Shown piece by piece: positions 7,626 through 14,245 of a stretch of 14,245 nucleotides of DNA (the first letter of the stretch is position 1; each line of letters opens with the position of its first letter). The stretch spans positions 1 through 14,245 of the forward strand of contig DASYMJ010000062.1 of assembly GCA_036009105.1 (NCBI GenBank). The letters run 5' to 3'. The translations under genes were made by a program, and so were the position numbers. This DNA comes from JAFAVZ01 sp036009105 (GTDB lineage Bacteria > Acidobacteriota > Thermoanaerobaculia > Gp7-AA8). The notes beneath the pieces were generated by a model. That model saw only the letters and a program-made list of their open reading frames with translations. It was not told the origin of the DNA and made no database searches.

Positions 7626-7699
7626 AAATGTAGGGCCGGCTCTCAGCCGGCCCGTCATCAACGGATAGCCGGGCGGGCTGAGAGCCGGCCCTACATTTT
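7625..7699. repeat. Head-to-head REP-like pair after the signalling operon (copies 2 and 3)
   Basis: This is a perfect 24-nt inverted repeat: 7625-7648 pairs with 7676-7699 around a 27-nt centre. Each half also contains its own small palindrome: copy 2 at 7630-7653 on the plus strand, and copy 3 at 7671-7694 on the minus strand with one substitution in its GGGC[C/G]GGCT arm. The GTAG foot is at the outer edge of each copy. The left arm starts at the last base of the upstream stop codon. It could fold into one long hairpin or two short ones, and may end or protect the operon transcript, but it lacks a proper T-tract. Confidence 0.8.
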
Positions 7700-7756
7700 G
7701 AGAAACCCTTCCGGAAGTTCACCTGCCGTAACAGCCGCGCGGCGCACAATCGAGTC

Positions 7757-9100
7757 ATGCGATCCATCGCCATCATCGGCTCCGGCATCGTCGGCCTCGT
7801 CGCGGCGCATGGCCTGCGCCGGGTGGGCTATCCGGTCACCCTCTACTCCGACCGCACCGCGGACCAGTGGCTGAACGAGAGCAAGCCCACCGGCACCGCC
7901 GCGCGCTTCGAGCTCGCCCTGTCCTACGAGCGCGAGCTGGGCCTGAACCATTGGGACGACGTGCTGCCGAAAGGGGAGGGGGTCTTCCTCACCTTCTGCC
8001 CCACCCTGCACAACCGCCTGGTCACCCTCCTCGGCCGCGGCGAGCGGCCGTTCCAGGCGGTCGATCTCCGTCTGCAATGCCACCGCTGGATGAACGACTT
8101 CGACGGCGAGCTGCGCATCGAGCAGATCACGGTCCCGCGGCTCGACGAGATCGCGCGGGAGCACGACCTCACCATCGTCGCCGCCGGCCGGGCGGACCTC
8201 TGCCGCCTCTTCGAGCGCGATGCCGCGCGCAGCGTGTACGACGCGCCGCGGCGCAACCTGGCCATGGTCATCGTCCGCGGCATGCGCATGGCCGTGGAGG
8301 GCTGCCCCTTCCTCCCCGTCAAGTTCGACTTCCTCGGCACGGACGGCGAGCTGTTCTTCATCCCCTACTGGCACAGGGATCACGGCCAGACCTGGAACAT
8401 GCTCTTCGAGGCGAAGCCCGGCTCGCGCATGGACCGCTTCGGCGAGGCCAAGAGCGGCGAGGAGGCGGTGGCCATCGCCAAGCAGGTCATCCGGGAGCTC
8501 TTTCCGTGGCATGCCGAGTGGGTGCGCGAGATGGAGCTGGCCGATCCGAACGGCTGGCTCACCGGCCGGGTGACGCCGATGGTGCGCCGGCCGGTGGGGA
8601 CGTTGCCGTCCGGCCGCATCGTCACCGCGCTGGGCGATACCGCGATCTCCTTCGATCCGATCGCGGCGCAAGGGGCGAACACCGGCGTCAAGCACGCGCG
8701 GCATCTCGTGGAGGCGATCGTCGCGCGCGAGCGGCGCCCGTTCGACGCGGAGTGGATGACGAAGACGTTCGAGACCTTCTTCGCCGATCAGGCAGGTGAG
8801 GCGTGCGCGTTCAGCAACCTGCTGCTGGAGGACATCACGCCGGCCGCGCAGGAGATCCTCATCGCGCAGTACGGCAGCGACGGGCGCGCCGCGAACCGGA
8901 GCGGCAAGCAGCGCATCGCCGACGCGTTCTTCGCGAACTTCAACGATCCGCGCACGCTCACCCCGACCCTGACGGACCTGCCGCGCGCGCGGCGCTTCAT
9001 CGCCATGACCTCCGGCCGTCCGTGGCTCTGGAACGCGGCGCGCGGACGCGCCGCCGTGGCCCGCGATCAGGTGAGGCAGAAGCTGCGCGTGTCCGGGTAA
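7757..9100 (+). CDS. Styrene-monooxygenase-like FAD-dependent oxidoreductase (StyA-type)
   Basis: 447 aa. The N-terminal Rossmann FAD-binding motif is GSGIVG (8-13), followed by a beta strand ending VTLYSDRT. The order of motifs resembles StyA-type (group E) flavoprotein monooxygenases, which take FADH2 from a separate reductase (StyB) and epoxidise or hydroxylate aromatic or indole-like substrates. The second FAD motif, with G293-D294, lies in TALGDTAISFDPIAAQGANTG-type sequence near 290-310. The length fits the family (about 410-450 aa). No signal peptide or membrane helix is seen. No StyB-type reductase is encoded in the window, so the electron donor is unknown. There is no Shine-Dalgarno sequence before the ATG; a CACAAT at 7745-7750 could be a weak -10 box giving an almost leaderless mRNA. 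It stands alone between a REP-like pair and a convergent gene. The subfamily is moderately certain; the substrate cannot be told. Confidence 0.8.
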   Translation: MRSIAIIGSGIVGLVAAHGLRRVGYPVTLYSDRTADQWLNESKPTGTAARFELALSYERELGLNHWDDVLPKGEGVFLTFCPTLHNRLVTLLGRGERPFQAVDLRLQCHRWMNDFDGELRIEQITVPRLDEIAREHDLTIVAAGRADLCRLFERDAARSVYDAPRRNLAMVIVRGMRMAVEGCPFLPVKFDFLGTDGELFFIPYWHRDHGQTWNMLFEAKPGSRMDRFGEAKSGEEAVAIAKQVIRELFPWHAEWVREMELADPNGWLTGRVTPMVRRPVGTLPSGRIVTALGDTAISFDPIAAQGANTGVKHARHLVEAIVARERRPFDAEWMTKTFETFFADQAGEACAFSNLLLEDITPAAQEILIAQYGSDGRAANRSGKQRIADAFFANFNDPRTLTPTLTDLPRARRFIAMTSGRPWLWNAARGRAAVARDQVRQKLRVSG

Positions 9101-9110
9101 CCGGCGATCA

Positions 9111-9138
9111 GCGGCGGGCCCGCAAAGAAGCCCGCCGC
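9111..9138. terminator. Hairpin between convergent genes, possible bidirectional terminator
   Basis: GCGGCGGGC (9111-9119) and GCCCGCCGC (9130-9138) form a perfect 9-bp GC stem with a 10-nt loop. It sits 10 nt after the stop of the flavoprotein gene and 14 nt after the stop of the convergent Lys/Ser-rich gene. There is no T-run on either side, so it is not a standard intrinsic terminator, but its placement suggests a role in ending or protecting both transcripts. Confidence 0.45.
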
Positions 9139-9152
9139 CGCATTCCGTTCGA

Positions 9153-9878
9153 CTAACCGTTCGAGCCGGAGGATCCGCTCTCGCTGCCGCCGCCGGGCAG
9201 GAGCGACGAAGCGGAGCTGGCGAGGTTGCTCGCCGTCTCCCGCACCTGCTCCACGACACGGCTGATGACGCTGCCGCCGCCTGCCGCGCGGCCGCCGCCG
9301 GCCTTGCCCGTTGCTGCCTTCTTGCTGGAGGAGCCCTTCTTGGAGGAGGAAGCCTTCTTGCTGCTGCCGCCGCCGCCGCTGGAGGAGCCGCCCTTCTTCG
9401 ACGAAGAGGACGATCCCTTCTTGCTGCTGCTGCCGCCGCCGCTGGAGGAGCCGCCCTTCTTCGACGAAGAGGACGAACCCTTCTTGCTGCTGCTGCTGCC
9501 GCCGCCGGAGGAGCCGCCCCTCTTGGACGAGGAGGACGAACCCTTCTTGCTGCTGCCGCCGCCGCTGGAGGAGCCGCCTCTCTTGGACGAGGAGGACGAA
9601 CCCTTCTTGCTGCTGCTGCCGCCGCTGGAGGAGCCGCCCCTCTTGGAGGAGGAGGACGAACCCTTCTTGCTGCTGCTGCTCGAGGAGCCCTTCTTCGAAG
9701 AGGAGGAACCCTTCTTCGACGAGGAGCCCTTCTTGCTGCTGCTGCCCGAGCTCTTCTTGCTGCTGCTGGAGGAGCCCTTCTTCGACGACGACGCCTTCTT
9801 GCTGGAGGCGCCGCCCTTCTTCGACGACGAAGACTTCTTCGCTGCTGACTTCTTCGTGCCGCCCTTCTTGGTAGCCAT
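9153..9878 (-). CDS. Lys/Ser/Gly-rich histone-H1-tail-like protein
   Basis: 241 aa, not matched to a specific family. Residues 1-200 are almost entirely Ser, Lys, Gly and Ala with a few Arg and Thr; no acidic or aromatic residue occurs before E210. The body consists of SSSKKG/SSSSSKRGG blocks encoded by 60-63 bp tandem repeats. The C-terminus differs: residues about 204-227 (from VISRVVEQ to ASSLL) look like a single amphipathic helix, followed by a Gly/Ser tail. The strongly basic low-complexity body resembles histone H1 tails and bacterial AlgP-like or HupB-like tails, which suggests binding to DNA, RNA or another polyanion. Its many Ser residues could be kinase substrates, but nothing here proves that. 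The start is MATKKGG because AAGGAG (9887-9892 on the minus strand) lies 8 nt upstream; longer in-frame extensions have no such support. It is convergent with the flavoprotein and divergent from the penicillin-binding protein. Confidence 0.75.
   Translation of the reverse strand: MATKKGGTKKSAAKKSSSSKKGGASSKKASSSKKGSSSSSKKSSGSSSKKGSSSKKGSSSSKKGSSSSSSKKGSSSSSKRGGSSSGGSSSKKGSSSSSKRGGSSSGGGSSKKGSSSSSKRGGSSGGGSSSSKKGSSSSSKKGGSSSGGGSSSKKGSSSSSKKGGSSSGGGGSSKKASSSKKGSSSKKAATGKAGGGRAAGGGSVISRVVEQVRETASNLASSASSLLPGGGSESGSSGSNG
9352..9660 (-). repeat. Tandem repeat array inside the Lys/Ser-rich gene
   Basis: There are five adjacent units: 9352-9414, 9415-9477 and 9478-9540 (63 bp each), then 9541-9600 and 9601-9660 (60 bp each). 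On the plus strand each begins (C/G)CCTTCTTGCTG and ends in GAGGACGA(A/T). Units differ mainly in the number of CTG/CCG triplets, so length changes stay in frame. Each encodes about 20-21 residues of SSSSSK(K/R)GGSSSGG(G)SSKKG type. Confidence 0.85.
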
Positions 9879-9966
9879 CGTGTGTTCTCCTTTTTTCAAC
9901 CAGTAGGTGGGGAGCCGTACTTGTTTGATCGGGGGAGATTCGTGGCAGCTTTGTTGCTCGAAAACC

Positions 9967-9995
9967 AATGTAGACGAACATGCTGCGATTGTCAC
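9967..9995 (-). promoter_or_regulatory. Candidate promoter of the Lys/Ser-rich gene
   Basis: On the minus strand GTGACA (9990-9995) and TACATT (9967-9972) are separated by exactly 17 bp, a fair sigma-70-type match (5/6 and 4/6). Transcription would start near 9960 and give a leader of roughly 80 nt ending in a strong AAGGAG site. The box pair overlaps the start codon of the divergent penicillin-binding protein gene at 9980. Confidence 0.35.
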
Positions 9996-12133
9996 GCTCA
10001 CTGCGCCTCTTCGTTGCGTTCCTCGCATGGTGTGCGTGGCTCGCCTTTGCGTTCTGCTACATCTATCTGGCCGTGCTCAATCACCGTTTGACTCGTGAGC
10101 TGGTGCGGCACACCTGGCGCGAGCCGACGGTTTTCATCTCCAACGCGAACGGCAGGCGGGAGGTCGCGCGCGTGTGGGGCGTCGACTGGCGCGTCACCCG
10201 TCCCATCACCCTCGCCTCGCTGCCGCCGCATGTCGCCGATGCGTTCATCGCGGCCGAGGATGTGCGGTTCCGGCATCACCTCGGCGTCGATCCATTCGGC
10301 ATGATGCGCGCCCTGGTCACGAACGTCCGCGCCGGCGGCATCGCCCAGGGCGGCAGCACCATCGACCAGCAGATCATCAAGACGCGCTTCCTCTCCCAGG
10401 AGCGCACCTGGCGCCGCAAGCTCACCGAGATGGTCCTCGCCGTCATCCTCGACGCGCGCCTCTCCAAGGACGAGATCCTGGAGATCTACCTCAACGACGT
10501 CTACCTCGGGCACAGCAGCGGCAAGCCGGTGCTCGGCATCGACGAGGCCTCGCGCCTCTACTTCGACAAGCTGCCCAACCGCCTGCGCGTCGATGAAGCG
10601 GCGCTGTTGGCCAGCATCATCCGCGCGCCGAACCGCGACACGCCGGACAAGCGGCCCGATGTCGTGCGCGCCCGCCGCGACGCCATCCTCGCCGTGATGC
10701 GCGACCGGAAGTGGATCTCGGCTGATGAATACCGCGCCGGCGTGGCGCACGGCGTCGACTTCCGGCGCGGCTCCATCCCCGAGGCGCCGTATCCGTACTA
10801 CTTCCGCGCGCTTCGCGGCGAGATCGTGCGCCGCATCGGCGTGCGGCCGGTCATCGAAGGGGGGCTGACCATCGTCTGCGAGATCGATCCGCGCGCGCAG
10901 GCCGCCGCGGAGCGCGTGGCGCATCGCGCGCCGGAGCAGCTCGAGGCGCGCTACTCCTGGATCCGCGCCGCCGCGCGGCAGGAGCCGCTGCAGGTGGCCA
11001 TCCTCTCCGTCGATCCGCGCAGCGGCGGCATCCGCGCGCTGGTCGGCGGCGCCGACTACGACGTATCGCCGTTCGACCGCACGGCGAACATGCGCCGCCA
11101 GCCCGGCTCCGCGTTCAAGACGTTCGCCTATCTGGCCGCCATCTCCTCCAAGCGCGCGACGACGGCGTCGCTGCTGCTCGACTCGCCGGTGAAGATCGCG
11201 GTGAGCGGCGGCGAGACGTGGGAGCCGCACAACTACGACGAGCAGTACCGCGGCCGCGTGACGCTGCGCGAGGCGTTCGAGAAGTCGCTCAACGTGCCGA
11301 CGGTGCGCCTCTCCCAGCAGGTCGGCCTCACGCGCGTCATCGACACGGCGGAGGAGTTCGGCTTCGAGGAGGAGTTCTCGCGCATCCCGGCGCTGCCGCT
11401 CGGCGTGACCGAGGTGACGATGCGGGAGCTGACCGCGGCGTACACGGCGTTTCCGAACCTCGGCAAACGCGTCGAGCCGTTCCTGCTGACCGAGGTGCGC
11501 GACCGGCGCGGCAAGGTGCTGGTGCGCGCGGAGCCGGAGGCGAAACGGGTCGCGCCGGAGGACGTGACGTACGTGATGCACACGCTGCTGCGCGGCGTGG
11601 TGCAGCGCGGCACCGCCTCCCGGCTCAAGCGCTACGACCTCGCATACGCGGCGGGCAAGACCGGCACCACGAACGATTACCGCGATGCCTGGTTCGTCGG
11701 CTACACGCCGGACATGGTATCGACGGTGTGGGTCGGCTTCGACCACGGCGCGCCGCTGCGGCTGTCATCGGGCGAGGCGGCCATCCCGATCTGGGGCGCA
11801 TACATGAGCGCGATTCCGCATCAGCGCGGCGAGCCGAAGCCGCCCAAAGGCGTGACGTTCCGGGTCATCGATCCGGAGACCGGCATGCTCTGGCAGGACG
11901 GCTGCCCCGGCCCGGTGCGCGAGGTCTTCCTCGATGGCACCGCCCCCACGCACAGCTGTCCCCGCGGCATCCTCGGCAACGTGGTCCGCCGGGTGTTCTT
12001 CAACCGCGAGCATTTCGACGAGCCCCCCGCCATCACCTTCGAGCAGTTCCGCAGATGGGCGGCGGAGGTGGACCGCAACCGCCAGAACGTGGAGCGGCGA
12101 CTGGACCGGTTGCGGCGGATCTTCGGTCGCTGA
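9980..12133 (+). CDS. Class A penicillin-binding protein (glycosyltransferase + transpeptidase)
   Basis: 717 aa. It polymerises lipid II into glycan strands and crosslinks them. The N-terminus is basic, with one membrane helix (about residues 9-33), so the rest is outside the cytoplasm. The glycosyltransferase (GT51) domain spans about 75-245: catalytic Glu93 in AAEDVRF, GGSTIDQQ (124-131), RRKLTE (145-150) and EIYLNDVYLG (168-177). The transpeptidase domain spans about 335-615 with S377-x2-K380 (PGSAFK), S436-L-N438 and K560-T-G562. A C-terminal extension has two Cys (C642, C660) and an Arg-rich end. All active-site motifs are intact, so it should be bifunctional. Overall layout is PBP1a/1b-like; I cannot say which subtype. 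The ATG has no evident Shine-Dalgarno sequence, but the N-terminal membrane helix supports it. No clear promoter was found upstream. A REP-like pair begins 2 nt after its stop. Confidence 0.94.
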   Translation: MLRLSRSLRLFVAFLAWCAWLAFAFCYIYLAVLNHRLTRELVRHTWREPTVFISNANGRREVARVWGVDWRVTRPITLASLPPHVADAFIAAEDVRFRHHLGVDPFGMMRALVTNVRAGGIAQGGSTIDQQIIKTRFLSQERTWRRKLTEMVLAVILDARLSKDEILEIYLNDVYLGHSSGKPVLGIDEASRLYFDKLPNRLRVDEAALLASIIRAPNRDTPDKRPDVVRARRDAILAVMRDRKWISADEYRAGVAHGVDFRRGSIPEAPYPYYFRALRGEIVRRIGVRPVIEGGLTIVCEIDPRAQAAAERVAHRAPEQLEARYSWIRAAARQEPLQVAILSVDPRSGGIRALVGGADYDVSPFDRTANMRRQPGSAFKTFAYLAAISSKRATTASLLLDSPVKIAVSGGETWEPHNYDEQYRGRVTLREAFEKSLNVPTVRLSQQVGLTRVIDTAEEFGFEEEFSRIPALPLGVTEVTMRELTAAYTAFPNLGKRVEPFLLTEVRDRRGKVLVRAEPEAKRVAPEDVTYVMHTLLRGVVQRGTASRLKRYDLAYAAGKTGTTNDYRDAWFVGYTPDMVSTVWVGFDHGAPLRLSSGEAAIPIWGAYMSAIPHQRGEPKPPKGVTFRVIDPETGMLWQDGCPGPVREVFLDGTAPTHSCPRGILGNVVRRVFFNREHFDEPPAITFEQFRRWAAEVDRNRQNVERRLDRLRRIFGR

Positions 12134-12207
12134 ATGTAGGGCCGGCTCTCCAGCCGGCCCAATTGAGCCGTGACAGATGGGCCGGCTAAGAGCCGGCCCT
12201 ACATTCA
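12131..12207. repeat. Head-to-head REP-like pair (copies 4 and 5)
   Basis: Copy 4 (12136-12160, plus) is GTAG plus the GGCCGGCT-CTCC-AGCCGGCC palindrome, starting 2 nt after the penicillin-binding protein stop. Copy 5 (12179-12202, minus) is the inverted partner with a slightly different loop. The outer arms TGAATGTAGGGCCGGCTCT (12131-12149) and its complement (12189-12207) are perfect over 19 nt. Copy 5 lies just upstream of the riboswitch leader of the next gene. Confidence 0.8.
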
Positions 12208-12229
12208 AACCCGTGGTAATCTCCCCCGA

Positions 12230-12284
12230 GCTGGAGTGATTTGGGGCCGCTTGCAACCAGCCTAAAAAAAGCTAAATTGCCGCC
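12230..12284 (+). promoter_or_regulatory. SAM-II-type riboswitch aptamer
   Basis: The arrangement matches the SAM-II class. Stem P1 is GCTGG (12230-12234) with CCAGC (12257-12261). Its loop holds the conserved TGATTT (12237-12242) and CTTGCAA (12250-12256). An A-rich strand TAAAAAAA (12263-12270) leads to the conserved GCTAAA (12271-12276). The pseudoknot stem can form between GGGGC (12243-12247) and GCC-g-CC (12279-12284), with one bulged G, which is weaker than in typical members. SAM-II elements bind S-adenosylmethionine and turn off methionine/SAM genes. The downstream gene is a methionine-synthesis enzyme, which supports the call. The class was recognised by eye; no covariance search was run. 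Confidence 0.85.
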
Positions 12285-12308
12285 ACGATCGACAGTTGCT
12301 TTTGATCG

Positions 12309-12344
12309 GCCCCACGTCTTCATCCGGCGTGGGGCTTTTTGTTT
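12309..12344 (+). terminator. Intrinsic terminator / expression platform of the SAM-II riboswitch
   Basis: GCCCCACG (12309-12316) pairs perfectly with CGTGGGGC (12328-12335), followed by TTTTTGTTT (12336-12344). This is a textbook intrinsic terminator ending directly before the ATG at 12345. Aptamer loop bases TGGGGCCG (12242-12249) are exactly complementary to CGGCCCCA (12307-12314), the 5' side of this stem, so aptamer unfolding can prevent the terminator. The only Shine-Dalgarno-like bases (GGGG, 12331-12334) lie in the 3' arm, so the stem may also hide the ribosome site. A further possible linker hairpin is CGATC (12286-12290) with GATCG (12304-12308). Confidence 0.85.
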
Positions 12345-14213
<1,869 letters not shown>

Positions 14214-14215
14214 AT

Positions 14216-14240
14216 GTAGGGCCGGCTCTCCAGCCGGCCC
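14216..14240 (+). repeat. REP-like palindrome, copy 6
   Basis: Identical to the copy at 12136-12160 (GTAG foot, then GGCCGGCT-CTCC-AGCCGGCC). It starts 2 nt after the stop codon of the methionine gene. Its likely inverted partner would lie beyond the window edge. Confidence 0.78.
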
Positions 14241-14245
14241 AAAAT

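Noticed and set aside
7625..7699. The repeat pairs as a CRISPR array or a standard intrinsic terminator
   Set aside because: Copies are inverted, not direct, with no regular spacers, and no proper T-tract follows the hairpins. REP-like elements fit better.
9226..9906. A plus-strand open frame of poly Leu/Pro/Glu opposite the Lys/Ser-rich gene
   Set aside because: It is the mirror of the tandem repeat. The minus-strand frame has a strong ribosome site and a non-repetitive C-terminal helix, while this frame has neither.
9879..10028. An N-terminal extension of the Lys/Ser-rich protein upstream of MATKKGG
   Set aside because: The extra residues have ordinary composition, would overlap the start of the penicillin-binding protein gene, and would bury the AAGGAG ribosome site inside the coding region.
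12230..12344. SAM-I (S-box), cobalamin or T-box leader upstream of the methionine gene
   Set aside because: The element is too short for these classes and lacks their conserved motifs, whereas the SAM-II core motifs are present in order.
12339..12344. TTG at 12339 as the start codon of the methionine gene
   Set aside because: It lies within the terminator T-tract, has no suitable ribosome-site spacing and adds only two residues. ATG 12345 fits the family N-terminus.

Overview
The window is GC-rich bacterial DNA, nearly all coding, with nine protein genes. Ser/Thr kinases carrying FHA and PEGA-like domains, a PP2C phosphatase, an FHA-tailed protease and a fused homocysteine methyltransferase/MTHFR together suggest a soil- or sediment-type bacterium. 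Acidobacteriota (Thermoanaerobaculia-like) is my best guess and Myxococcota an alternative. This is inferred from gene style; there is no rRNA or other phylogenetic marker here. No gene-free stretch exceeds 300 bases. The longest gap, about 211 bases before the last gene, holds a repeat pair and a riboswitch.

Region 1 (about 79-7625, + strand) is a tightly packed six-gene operon for Ser/Thr phospho-signalling. In order it encodes a membrane-anchored PP2C phosphatase, a trypsin-like protease with a cytoplasmic FHA tail, a zinc-ribbon FHA protein, a soluble kinase with a C-terminal FHA domain, a membrane kinase with an N-terminal zinc ribbon and external PEGA-like domain, and an exported TPR-like protein. 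Genes overlap by 4 nt or less, or are separated by 6-11 nt. Two kinases, one phosphatase and three FHA phospho-Thr readers look like a self-contained circuit. Short Thr-centred acidic motifs recur in the disordered linkers of the phosphatase, the protease and the membrane kinase, and are candidate docking sites for the FHA domains.

Region 2 (7626-9878) holds a styrene-monooxygenase-like flavoprotein (+). Convergent to it is a Lys/Ser/Gly-rich, histone-H1-tail-like gene (-) built from 60-63 bp tandem repeats. A hairpin lies between their 3' ends.

Region 3 (9980-12133, +) is a class A penicillin-binding protein, divergent from the Lys/Ser gene.

Region 4 (12208-14213, +) is a fused homocysteine S-methyltransferase / methylenetetrahydrofolate reductase gene. 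Its leader contains a clear SAM-II-type riboswitch followed by an intrinsic terminator that ends at the start codon. An aptamer loop segment is exactly complementary (8 nt) to the 5' side of the terminator stem, giving a simple SAM-off switch.

A family of six short palindromes with a GTAG foot (REP-like) punctuates the window. They sit within 2-4 nt after three of the stop codons, twice as head-to-head pairs, and one lies just upstream of region 1.
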